A stretch of DNA of 64,000 bases, from assembly GCF_000802245.2 (NCBI RefSeq), contig NZ_CP021080.1, positions 7,254,001-7,318,000 of the forward strand. Direction: 5' to 3'. The stretch is from Streptomyces pluripotens. GTDB taxonomy: Bacteria > Actinomycetota > Actinomycetes > Streptomycetales > Streptomycetaceae. The notes beneath the pieces are model-generated. The model saw only the letters and a program-made list of their open reading frames with translations, searched no databases and was not told the origin of the DNA. The translations under genes and the position numbers were made by a program. Positions 8,686 to 16,721 of this stretch are shown here, piece after piece; within the stretch, counting starts at the first letter, position 1, and each line of letters starts with the position of its first letter.

Positions 8686-9720
8686 CTAGCGCGCGGCCAT
8701 GGTGCTGGCCGCCTCCAGCACCATGGCCTCTGCGGGGTGGACCCGGTCGATTTCGGCGACCGCAGCCATCAGCTCGAAGACGTCGACATTCGCCGTCTTC
8801 GCGCACCTGCTGATCAGCGGGAAGAAGCTGGAATGGGTTCGGGTGATGCCGCCGACGAGCTGGTACGTGCGATCGTCGTGCAGTCGCTCCAGGGGGCGGA
8901 TGACGGACTCGCTCAGCTCCGCGAGCGCCCGGAAGTCGTACGTGGTGCGACGGCCCTGGGCGTGGAGGGCCGCCCCGAATGTCTCGGTGACGGTGTTGCC
9001 GGCCCCGCGGCCGATGCCGTCGAGCGTCGTGTCGACGAACCGTGCGCCGCTCGTCGCCGCCACGAGCGAGTTGGCGTTGGCCAGGCTCAGGTTGTCGTGT
9101 CCGTGGAAGCCCAGCGGAACCGTCACCGACTGCCCGACCTTCTCGAAGAGCTCGCCTACCTCCGACGGCAGGTATCCACCCACCGAGTCGACGAGGTAGA
9201 CGGTGTCGGCGCCGTACTCCGCGCAGCGCCGGACCGCCTCCGTGACACCGTCGGCGCCGAGCACGTTCGTCTTCATGAGGTTGGCGAACGCCGTGATGCC
9301 GAGATCCTTGGCGAGGGCGATGAAGGCCTCGGCCGGTGCGACATCGGTGATGTCCACTCCGACCCGGACGAACCGCATGCCGGCGGCCACGGCCTGCCTG
9401 AGGTGATCCAGCTCGGCGATGCCCGGAATGCAGAACATCCCCCAACTCGCACTCGACAGTGCCTCGGACGCGATGCCGAAGCACCGGGCGTCGGAGACCC
9501 GAGTGGGATGAGGCGTGCACTCGGCGGCGTTGAGACCCAGCCCGTGGCCCAGCTCGATGAACCGGACACCTGCCTCCTCAAGACCGGTCAGGACACTTCT
9601 GATCGCGCCTTCGGTGAACTGGAAGTCCACGGCATAACTACCGTCACGAAGCGTGCAGTCCAGGATTTCGACGGTGGATGATCGCCGGTCCTTGGCGGCC
9701 ATCGGCAATGTCTCTGACAT
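8686..9720 (-). CDS. HMGL-like pyruvate aldolase (4-hydroxy-2-oxovalerate aldolase family)
   Basis: 344 aa from ATG 9720, preceded by GAGGTG. The DRE-TIM signature DCTLRDGSYAVDFQF is at about residues 20-34 and the metal-binding HxH appears as GFHGHDN. SVGGYLP and GIGRGAGNT are further conserved blocks. The family (DmpG, NikB) makes or breaks C-C bonds between pyruvate-type 2-oxo acids and aldehydes. In nikkomycin biosynthesis a relative builds an amino-acid side chain; a similar condensation in this pathway is inferred. No acylating aldehyde dehydrogenase partner is next to it, unlike catabolic loci. Upstream lies the conserved heptamer block at 9726-9812. Confidence 0.8.
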   Translation of the reverse strand: MSETLPMAAKDRRSSTVEILDCTLRDGSYAVDFQFTEGAIRSVLTGLEEAGVRFIELGHGLGLNAAECTPHPTRVSDARCFGIASEALSSASWGMFCIPGIAELDHLRQAVAAGMRFVRVGVDITDVAPAEAFIALAKDLGITAFANLMKTNVLGADGVTEAVRRCAEYGADTVYLVDSVGGYLPSEVGELFEKVGQSVTVPLGFHGHDNLSLANANSLVAATSGARFVDTTLDGIGRGAGNTVTETFGAALHAQGRRTTYDFRALAELSESVIRPLERLHDDRTYQLVGGITRTHSSFFPLISRCAKTANVDVFELMAAVAEIDRVHPAEAMVLEAASTMAAR

Positions 9721-9725
9721 TGAAC

Positions 9726-9812
9726 ACCTCAAGCAGAGGAAGATATGGGTGAAGCGCTGCGTCGACACTCATCGAGGAGCGCATATTCGCCGGCGGCAGA
9801 AGCCCGGCAGAA
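9726..9812 (-). promoter_or_regulatory. conserved upstream block A with two GGCAGAA heptamers
   Basis: GGCAGAA occurs at 9795-9801 and 9806-9812, an exact 11-bp period (7-bp unit plus 4-bp spacer), which puts both on one DNA face. Between the repeats and the aldolase start, several stretches match the block at 13917-14013, for example GCGTCGA and ACCTCAAGC. SARP-type and some other streptomycete activators bind such 11-bp direct repeats. The rest of the gap to the next gene (9813-10077) holds no convincing gene. Confidence 0.6.
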
Positions 9813-10077
9813 AGGGGAGCGCGATTCCGGGTCCAACTGCTCCTCCGGCGGCGTGGAATGCGGTAGGCGACACGGAAGCCTGGGACGGGAAGACGATGTC
9901 CTTGACGGCCGCGACGCCGCCGCGCGCGGTGCCCGGCACGGGGCGGCCGGGTGCGGCGGAACGCACCCGGCCACGCCTCGGCCCGCAGTCCGGCGGTCGC
10001 CGGACCCGGTGCGCCGCGCACCCCAGGTCGGTGAGGTGGCGAGGACGCCGGTCCGGTCTTCAAGGACGTCCCGTCCT

Positions 10078-10728
10078 TCAGTCCAGCACCGCCAGCGCCC
10101 GCGCGGGCGCCCCGTCGCCACCGTGGACGTTGAGAACGCCGACGAACAGCGTGCACCAGTGGTCCGAGATTTCCCTGAGCACCAGGTTCTCCACGAGCAG
10201 CGTGCCTGCTCCCAGGAGTGTGCGGTGCACGTCGTAGGGGAAGTCCGGCTGACGCATGCTCATCGGTATCTCGGGGCTCATCGTGTCCATGCCGATGAGC
10301 CGAAGGCCCTTGGCCACGGCCCATTCGGCCGCGTCGACCGTGAGGTAGGGGTGCCTGTCGACATAGGCCGGCTCACTGTAGCGGTCGTCCCAGCCGGTGC
10401 GGATCAACAGCGCGTCACCGGGTTCGAGGTCGACGGCGGCCTTCAGGTCGGCTGCCGTGATCGGTTCGGCGCCCTCCCGAGGTACCTCAAGGCAGTACGC
10501 CCGACCGACCAGCGCCGACGGCGACACCTGGTCCAGCGTGGCGCCGTCCTCGACGAAGTGCGAGGGGGCGTCCACATGGGTGCCGATATGCGTCGGGATG
10601 TCCAGTCGCATGACCCGCATCCGGTGTTCCTCCCACGTGCTGGTGGGCGTGAACTTGGGTGCCGGGATGGTGCGCGCGTGCGGCATGCCCGATTCCAGCG
10701 GGTGCGAGAGATCAACGGTACGTGGCAT
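10078..10728 (-). CDS. cyclase/kynurenine-formamidase-like metal hydrolase
   Basis: 216 aa from ATG 10728, with GGAGAG just upstream. The family motif HxGTHxDxPxHF is present as HIGTHVDAPSHF (about residues 49-60). GDALLIRTGW and IGMDTMSPE are also typical. Known members hydrolyse N-formylkynurenine or cyclise polyketides using a divalent metal. Here it could remove a formyl group or open/close a ring of an intermediate. It is the third gene of a leftward run after the mutase and the TauD-like oxygenase, 74 bp after the latter. Confidence 0.75.
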   Translation of the reverse strand: MPRTVDLSHPLESGMPHARTIPAPKFTPTSTWEEHRMRVMRLDIPTHIGTHVDAPSHFVEDGATLDQVSPSALVGRAYCLEVPREGAEPITAADLKAAVDLEPGDALLIRTGWDDRYSEPAYVDRHPYLTVDAAEWAVAKGLRLIGMDTMSPEIPMSMRQPDFPYDVHRTLLGAGTLLVENLVLREISDHWCTLFVGVLNVHGGDGAPARALAVLD

Positions 10729-10802
10729 GCGGTGCGCTCTCCTTCGTATTGACGATCTTGCTGTGCGCCGCGGTGTGGCGCGGCGCGTGAACTTCGCTCG
10801 AG

Positions 10803-11666
10803 TCAGTTGGCACGTTCGGCCTTCTCGACGCCGTAGATGCGGCGCAGCCGGCGGCTGGAGCCGGTCTCCTGGAACGGCCGTCGGCCGTGGAGCATCCGTC
10901 CGTTGTCCCACAGCAGGCCGACGCCACGTTCCAGCAGCACGCACTTCGCGTCCTCCGCCGCGACGGCGGAGACCTTGTCGAACGCGTCCATGGCCGCGAC
11001 GAGTTCGGGCGGCACGGGCGTGTTCTCCGTGGCGAATGCCTGCTCGATGTACATGCGGACATAACGCAGTACGTAGCCGCCCGCCGTGTGCGTCAGGACG
11101 GGTTGACGCTTGATCCTGACGCCCGCCATCTGGTCCTTGACGTCGAAGGGCACGGGCTTGCTCAGTTCGGCGACGTGCGCGGGGTCGAGCTGCTCGACCA
11201 GCGCGTTGACGTCCATCAGCAGGGTTTTCCCGCCCGTCGCCGCGGACAGGCCGAACAGGAACGCGGCGTCGGGCAGCCGCGGCAGCAGGGTGCCGTCGGT
11301 GTGATAGTTGCCCGTCTTGTTCGAATTCGAGTAGTGACTAGTCTCCGAGGCCCCGGCCCTCACCTCGACGGGATAGATGAGTTCGCCGGAGCTGTACTGC
11401 GGAATCGGCTGGAAGAGTGCCGTGAAGAAGTTCCAGTACAGGGTGCAGACGTCGTGGTCGCCGAGTCCCCGCGGGTCCACCCGCACGACGGCGCTGCCCG
11501 CGTCCCCGCGGATGGCCGACCGTATTCCGTCACGCAGCGCCAGGATCTCCGCGTCGGTCGTCGCGAGGGCCTCCGTCGGCCAGTCGTCGAGAGCCGCGTC
11601 CTGGTCTACCTCCCGCGACAGCAGTGTCGCGATCGCCGAGTTGGGGATCGTGAATTCCTTTGCCAT
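10803..11666 (-). CDS. TauD/clavaminate-synthase-like Fe(II)/2OG oxygenase
   Basis: 287 aa. The metal triad is visible as GNYHTDGT (His-x-Asp) and the distal His in DNGRMLHGRRPF, with a following arginine in SRRLRRIYG that suits 2-oxoglutarate binding. The SNSNKTGNYHTDGT context and the length resemble the amino-acid beta-hydroxylases AsnO/VioC and clavaminate synthase. A beta-hydroxylation of an amino acid such as 3-methylaspartate or a diamino acid is plausible but not shown. It lies 150 bp after the mutase in the same operon. Confidence 0.75.
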   Translation of the reverse strand: MAKEFTIPNSAIATLLSREVDQDAALDDWPTEALATTDAEILALRDGIRSAIRGDAGSAVVRVDPRGLGDHDVCTLYWNFFTALFQPIPQYSSGELIYPVEVRAGASETSHYSNSNKTGNYHTDGTLLPRLPDAAFLFGLSAATGGKTLLMDVNALVEQLDPAHVAELSKPVPFDVKDQMAGVRIKRQPVLTHTAGGYVLRYVRMYIEQAFATENTPVPPELVAAMDAFDKVSAVAAEDAKCVLLERGVGLLWDNGRMLHGRRPFQETGSSRRLRRIYGVEKAERAN

Positions 11667-11816
11667 CCTGACTTTCCATTTCTGTGACGAGAGCGACCCG
11701 AGGGAGGTTCCACGCTTCGGGCCGGGATGTCGCGTGGTCGGGGCGGAACAGGTCGACCACCACGCCGGGTGGACTCGCCCGCAATTCCGGTCGGCGCTGG
11801 CGCGTGTGCGCGTCGC

Positions 11817-13736
11817 TCACGCGTCGAGTGGCCATTTCCTGTAGTGGCCGGACGGTACTTGCAGCACGTCACGTTCGACCAGCTGCCAGTCGCTTCGCAC
11901 GGGCGGTTCCGCGGTCCTGCGGCGTTCGCTCATGCGGCTACGATGGAAGTCGATCACGTCGGCACTGAATGTGAGCCGACCCGTGTTCAGGTAGCGCACC
12001 GCGCCCTGGACGTCCCGAGCCGTCAGTACCTCGCCACGGTTGTAGACGCTGGGCGAGAAGGGAATGTCCAGGTGGCCGAGCGCGAACGCCTTCACCACGC
12101 CGTCCGTGAGGCTGCCGCCGCCGGCCGTCAGGACACTCTCGAGGATCTGGTCCACCTCGGCCCGCAGGACGGTCGCCTCCTCGCGTACCGTCCGCTCGTC
12201 CACCTCGACGCCATCCGCCTCGAGCGCGCCCAGGCGGCTCAGGTGCAAGCCCTCCTGGTTGTCGGACACCGAGGGAATGGTGGTCGCCTCGACCGGAGTC
12301 TTGGTGATCAGCCGAGACGCGCCGGACAGCCGACCGGTGGTCGCCGAGGCCACGATCAACTGCGCCGCCCGCGCGCGTTCCGGTGGAAACGCCGCCATGT
12401 GCTGCTGGAACACGATGTTGACCTGAACCCCTGGATATCCCAGGTTGGCCAGATACTTCTGCCCCAGCTCGCGCAGGACCCTGATCGCCGCGATGTCCTG
12501 TGACCGATGGCCCTGCTCGGCGTACCCGAGCGAAACCGAGCCCACGCCCTGGCCGGCCGCCAGCATGGCCTCGATCACGTTGACGACGATCGCCAGGCTC
12601 GGGGGGATCAGGACCGCGGTGAGGGTGCCGAAGAACTCACGGTCGATCACCACGCCGAACTTCTCGCGGTAGAGGCCGACCAGCCGGTCGACGTACTGCC
12701 ACCGCCTGAGCGACTGGGCCAGCGAGTACTCCTTGAAGTAGGGAATGTTGTACGTGATCGCGCCACCCTCGAAGCCGGTGACGCCACCGGCGCACGAGAT
12801 CTCGGCGAGGAGTCGTGGGTCGCGTGTGCTGTGCCGGGTCTGCAGCGGCGCCCGCACCTCTGTGATCATCTGTCGGAGAACGTCGACCCCGTGGTTCACC
12901 ATGGGAAAACCGTTGAGCGTGGAGGTGCCGCGCTCCCGGCTCTCCGCGATCCCGTCGGCGGCCTTCTGGTACTCGTTGTTCCTGGTGAGGGAGTCGATCT
13001 GGTAGGACAGCACGTCCGCGCCGGCCCGGCGCAGGGCCGTGAACGCCGTGCGCTGCGCGGCGGCGAGCGCCACGCCCGAGCGCGGTTGCACCAGGAACGG
13101 CCGTTCCGCCCGGGGGCGCGGCGCGTGCGCCTGTGCGAACGACGGCTGCCGCAGGAGGAACGCCGCGTTGTCCGCCAAGTCCCTCGCGCGCGCGCCGGTC
13201 GGCCAGGACTCCAGCACCCCGGTTCGCTGCTGTCGCAGCTCGGTCATGGTGAGCCGCTGGTCGGGCGGCGCCGTGCCGGGGTGGGTGGGCCACCGGGGAG
13301 CGGCGGGTTTGCCGCGCACCGGGGCAGGCCTGGTCAGCAGGTCCTCGTCCAGGACCGAGAGAACCGTCGGGATGTCGACGTACGTCGGGAACACTCGTCG
13401 AAAGCCCAGACGACGCGCTTCACCGGTTATCCGTTCCGCGCTGCCCACGTCGAGGTTTCCGCCGGCGTACCAGAGCGCATCGATGCCCGGGTACTTGAGC
13501 GTCAGGTCCGGGAACTTTCTCAGGTAGTGGCGCAGATGGCCGTCCATGCACGAGATCATGACGACATCCGCGTCCGCCGCGTTCTCGAAGAAGTCCTCCA
13601 GGTTGTTCTGCGTGCCCATAAAGTGGATCGAATGGCCTGCCTCGTTGATGGCGTGCTTCAGCAGAGTGAGACCCACCGAATGAGCGTCGGCACCGATCCC
13701 GCCGAGCACGATCGTTCTTGGTGTCGGCAATCTCAT
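11817..13736 (-). CDS. fused glutamate mutase (methylaspartate mutase S + E)
   Basis: 639 aa from ATG 13736 with GGAG upstream. Residues about 1-135 are a cobalamin-binding domain: IVLGGIGADAHSVGLTLLKHA carries the DxHxxG lower-ligand motif, and VVMISCMDGH and YAGGNLDVG complete the fold. After a Pro-rich linker (about 140-165), residues about 165-639 match the epsilon catalytic chain: FPMVNHGVD, ISCAGGVTGFEGGAITYNIPYFKE, GVGSVSLGYAEQGHRSQDI and KTPVEATTIPS. Glutamate mutase interconverts L-glutamate and L-threo-3-methylaspartate with adenosylcobalamin. In most bacteria S and E are separate genes, so a one-chain form is unusual. It heads the leftward run that includes the TauD-like oxygenase. 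Confidence 0.9.
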   Translation of the reverse strand: MRLPTPRTIVLGGIGADAHSVGLTLLKHAINEAGHSIHFMGTQNNLEDFFENAADADVVMISCMDGHLRHYLRKFPDLTLKYPGIDALWYAGGNLDVGSAERITGEARRLGFRRVFPTYVDIPTVLSVLDEDLLTRPAPVRGKPAAPRWPTHPGTAPPDQRLTMTELRQQRTGVLESWPTGARARDLADNAAFLLRQPSFAQAHAPRPRAERPFLVQPRSGVALAAAQRTAFTALRRAGADVLSYQIDSLTRNNEYQKAADGIAESRERGTSTLNGFPMVNHGVDVLRQMITEVRAPLQTRHSTRDPRLLAEISCAGGVTGFEGGAITYNIPYFKEYSLAQSLRRWQYVDRLVGLYREKFGVVIDREFFGTLTAVLIPPSLAIVVNVIEAMLAAGQGVGSVSLGYAEQGHRSQDIAAIRVLRELGQKYLANLGYPGVQVNIVFQQHMAAFPPERARAAQLIVASATTGRLSGASRLITKTPVEATTIPSVSDNQEGLHLSRLGALEADGVEVDERTVREEATVLRAEVDQILESVLTAGGGSLTDGVVKAFALGHLDIPFSPSVYNRGEVLTARDVQGAVRYLNTGRLTFSADVIDFHRSRMSERRRTAEPPVRSDWQLVERDVLQVPSGHYRKWPLDA

Positions 13737-13916
13737 GGCTTTCTCCGTTACCTTTGGGCAGTGCGTGAGCGGCGAAGCCAGTTGCCGACCTGAGTAATAC
13801 CAGGGCGTCACTCGCGCTCGGCGACAGGTGCGGTGAAGTGATCCCGTTTCAGGGTCGCCTCCACACCGAGTTCCCCGGACACTGCTCGTACTGCGGTGAT
13901 GTCTCCGATAGTGGAT

Positions 13917-14013
13917 ACCTCAAGCGGCGGAGTGCGGGGCAAGCGTTGCGTCGAGACTAGGTCATGAAGTGCGCATTGAGCAGCGGCAGAAGCCCGGCAG
14001 AAGCTCGGCAGAA
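13917..14013 (-). promoter_or_regulatory. conserved upstream block B with three GGCAGAA heptamers
   Basis: GGCAGAA occurs at 13985, 13996 and 14007, three copies at exact 11-bp steps. Downstream toward the mutase the block shares with block A (9726-9812) the order GCGCAT - GCGTCGA - ACCTCAAGC, with similar spacing. It lies in the 388-bp divergent gap between the mutase (-) and the PhyH-like gene (+), so it could control both. Nothing else was recognised in 13737-13916 or 14014-14124. Confidence 0.6.
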
Positions 14014-14124
14014 TCGTGCGCATTGCCTGACTCAAGCTGCCTCTCCGGGCGGCTGGTCGCGTCTTGCGGCATACGGCAAGCGGCGTGTACGAATTGAGCT
14101 GTACGAATCTGCGGGAGCTTCGAG

Positions 14125-15063
14125 ATGGTTGTGCAGAAGGGTAATTCGATGGGCAGCATCCTCAGTCAGAGCCAGGTCGATTTCTACCGTGAGAACGGAT
14201 TCTGCGTCGTTGACGGGATGTTCGACAGCGAGCTGGTGGAGAAGGCCCGCTCCGTCGTGGACGGCCTGCTCTCCTTTGCCGACCTCGCCAGTGTGGCCGA
14301 GGCGGAGCCGGAGGACGGGTCCAAAGCCCGGCGCATCTGGGCCCCGACGTCACGGGACGAGCTCTTCGCAGGCATCGCGCAGGACACCCGGCTCCTCGAC
14401 GCGGTGGAGCAACTGATCGGTCCCGACATCGTGCTGCAGTACTCGAAGCTCAACGTGAAGCCGCCGCGCGTGGGCAGCGTCGTCGAGTGGCACCAGGACT
14501 TCGCGTTCTACCCCCACACGAACACCGATCTGGTCGCCACGCTGATCTACCTCGACGACGCGACCCGGGAGAATGCCTGTCTGCGCGTCGTCGCCGGTTC
14601 CCACCGGCACGGCCTCTTCAAGCACGAGTCGGGAGGCCACTTCGTGGGCAAGGTCTCGTCGCCGGCACAAGTGGGCCTGGAGGACTCGGCGATCACCGAC
14701 TGCGAGGGGTCCGCGGGCTCGGTGGTGTTCATCCACCCCCTGCTCCTGCACTCGTCGGAGAAGAACCTCTCCGACATGTACCGCCGCGTCTTCATCCCCT
14801 CCTACCGCGCGGCCGACGCCCTGCCCATCTACTACGGTCCGCACGCCGCGCACAACGAGCCGACCGCGAAGGTCGTGCGCGGCAGCGCGTCCAGGGCCGT
14901 ACGCGGCGAGGCCGGCCTCTGGCAGCTTCCGATCGCGCAGGCGGAGTTCAACTCCCTGTACCAGATCCAGGAAGGCTCCCACGTGAGCGACGGGACAAAG
15001 TCGTCGACCGGATACTTCTCCCACGAGGAAGGTACGGAAGGTACGGCGACCGCCACGATGTGA
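14125..15063 (+). CDS. phytanoyl-CoA dioxygenase (PhyH)-like oxygenase
   Basis: 312 aa from ATG 14125. ATG 14149 (304 aa) has AGAAGG upstream and gives the more usual N-terminus MGSILSQSQVDFYRENGFCVVDG. The His-x-Asp motif is WHQDF in VEWHQDFAFYPH, and the distal His is in HPLLLHSSEKN. CLRVVAGSHRHG is the family's typical loop. PhyH enzymes hydroxylate or halogenate unactivated carbons and include ectoine hydroxylase. It is the third oxygenase type in the cluster. The C-terminus ends in a Gly/Glu-rich tail of unknown role. Confidence 0.8.
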   Translation: MVVQKGNSMGSILSQSQVDFYRENGFCVVDGMFDSELVEKARSVVDGLLSFADLASVAEAEPEDGSKARRIWAPTSRDELFAGIAQDTRLLDAVEQLIGPDIVLQYSKLNVKPPRVGSVVEWHQDFAFYPHTNTDLVATLIYLDDATRENACLRVVAGSHRHGLFKHESGGHFVGKVSSPAQVGLEDSAITDCEGSAGSVVFIHPLLLHSSEKNLSDMYRRVFIPSYRAADALPIYYGPHAAHNEPTAKVVRGSASRAVRGEAGLWQLPIAQAEFNSLYQIQEGSHVSDGTKSSTGYFSHEEGTEGTATATM

Positions 15064-15458
15064 GCCGCAGGTACTGCCGCCAACGACGGTAGGTGGAAAA
15101 GGAGGTGGCGGCCGATCCCGGTACACGCCGTAGTGCCGGGCCGGTCTCCAGCCTGTCCGGTGACCGTCTGCGGTGTGCGCGCGGCACCACCACGGCTCCG
15201 TGTGCGCCTACGTGACGACCGTGCATCCGTCTCCGGTGGGAGTCGGTACGGGACGCGACCGCTCCCCACGATCGCGGAGACATGGGCGACCCGCGGGCCG
15301 AGGGGAGTCCCCGCGCTCACCGGATTGAACGCCATGGCCGGGCCACCGGCGTAGACCCTCGGCAAGTAACCGGTCGAGAGAAACCGTTGGGAAGGGCCCG
15401 GCGGCGCGGGCAGTCGGCCACCCCGACCCTCCGCATCGAGAGACACCAAGGAGCAATC
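15064..15458 (+). other. 395-bp untranslated gap before ATP-grasp gene
   Basis: No gene with a plausible start and homology was seen. The open frame that runs into the ATP-grasp gene from 15282 has no family resemblance before ATG 15459. The region is GC-rich with several small inverted repeats and may hold the promoter of the ligase-exporter-ligase operon; no clear -10/-35 was identified. Confidence 0.4.
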
Positions 15459-16721
15459 ATGACCGGCCCACTGAGCGGGACACCCGCTGTTGTGCTGATG
15501 GATCCCGTCGGGGCGAGCATCAACTTCAAACCCCAGGTGGCCGAGCGCGGAATGGCCGTGATCTCCGTCTACACGATGCCCCGGGAGTACATCCAGACCC
15601 GCTGGCCCGACCACACCCTGGGTGACACTGTCAGCCTCTACGCCGCGGAACTCGACGAGATCCGGGCGAGACTCGCCGAGTTGGACGCCGACATCCGCGC
15701 GGTGGTCCCCGCCTTCGACGTCGCGGTCGACAAGGCGGACACGCTGGCCGAGGAACTCGGTCTGCCCGGCAACGGTGCGCGGCTCGCCGCCGCCCGGCGG
15801 GACAAGTCCGAGATGCGGGAGGCCGCCGCGCGGTCGGGCGTACGCATTCCCCGCTACGAGTTGGTCGAGGACCCGAGTGACATCGCCCGTGCCGCGCACG
15901 CCGTGGGCTTCCCCGCGTTCGTCAAGCAGACGGCCGGGGCCGCGTCGCACGGCACCCGCTTGCTGAGCGGGCCCGGGGACGCCGAGGACCTCTCATCCCT
16001 GCACCGCACCGACCACTTCGGACGGCCGGTGCAGGCCTGGCTGGTCGAGCAGTACGTGCGCGGCCGGGAACTGGGCGTGAACTGCGTCTCGCACGACGGC
16101 GAGCACCATGTGGTGGACATCTGGGAGTACCGGCAGCCCGACGACCGGGACTACTCGTTCCCCTACTGGGACTGGGCGCAGATACCCCAGGACGATCCCG
16201 ACTGGCAGACCGCCGTCGACTACGTGCGCCAGGTGCTCGACGCGTTCGACGTGCATCTCGGCCCCAGTCACACCGAGATCAAGATTTCGGGCGGTGACGC
16301 CTACCTCATCGAACTGGGCGCCCGTCTGCCCGCCTACCCCATGATCGACGCGTGGATCGCGCACAGCGACCTCGACCCGCACCGCCAGACCCTGGTGTGC
16401 CGACTGGGCGAGGTACCGAAGATCGTGAAGGCGCCGGTGCGGCACGACCGCCTCAGTGGCGCCAACGCCATCCGCAACGACGGGCCGGCCGGCCGGCTGG
16501 TGGAGATCCGCGGCCTGGACACAGTGGAGCGACTGCCCGGCGTGGACAAGCTGGTGGTGGCCTACCAGCAGGGCGACGTGGTGCCGACGACCGACAGCAT
16601 GAGGACCATTCCGGTCAGGGTGAGTGTCTCCGCGCCGGACCACGCGACGCTGGTCGAGCGGTTGACGGCGGTCCGCGAGAGCGTCCAGCTGGTGATGGAA
16701 CCGGTCGGCCGGCACCGATGA
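15459..16721 (+). CDS. ATP-grasp carboxylate-amine ligase (paralogue B)
   Basis: 420 aa. ATG 15459 is chosen for AAGGAG 5 nt upstream and agreement with paralogue A. It has the same order of blocks: VVLMDPVGAS start, LGLPGNGARLAAARRDK, GFPAFVKQTAGAASHG as ATP loop, WLVEQYVRGRELGVN and DIWEYRQPDDRDYSFPYWDW. The metal-binding stretch is GPSHTEIKISGGDAYLIELGARL. Two paralogous ligases in one cluster suggest two amide bonds with similar partners, or one chain-extending and one capping ligation. The following MFS gene overlaps its stop (ATGA), so they are translationally coupled. Confidence 0.85.
   Translation: MTGPLSGTPAVVLMDPVGASINFKPQVAERGMAVISVYTMPREYIQTRWPDHTLGDTVSLYAAELDEIRARLAELDADIRAVVPAFDVAVDKADTLAEELGLPGNGARLAAARRDKSEMREAAARSGVRIPRYELVEDPSDIARAAHAVGFPAFVKQTAGAASHGTRLLSGPGDAEDLSSLHRTDHFGRPVQAWLVEQYVRGRELGVNCVSHDGEHHVVDIWEYRQPDDRDYSFPYWDWAQIPQDDPDWQTAVDYVRQVLDAFDVHLGPSHTEIKISGGDAYLIELGARLPAYPMIDAWIAHSDLDPHRQTLVCRLGEVPKIVKAPVRHDRLSGANAIRNDGPAGRLVEIRGLDTVERLPGVDKLVVAYQQGDVVPTTDSMRTIPVRVSVSAPDHATLVERLTAVRESVQLVMEPVGRHR

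Noticed and set aside
7163..8689. 508-codon rightward frame opposite the ATP-grasp gene
   Set aside because: Shadow of the minus-strand ligase, whose ATP-binding motifs are clear.
13808..14035. 75-codon leftward frame (ends TAPVAERE) between the mutase and the PhyH gene
   Set aside because: It lies across the GGCAGAA block, and its conserved FCRASAA segment simply reads through the repeats. The matching block A has a different frame, so DNA rather than protein is conserved.
15064..15458. Riboswitch (cobalamin or preQ1/preQ0-type) in the leader before the second ATP-grasp gene or the mutase
   Set aside because: I looked for a B12-box-like GCCACTG core and preQ1-type short A-rich pseudoknot and did not find a convincing match by eye. 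A covariance-model search would decide.
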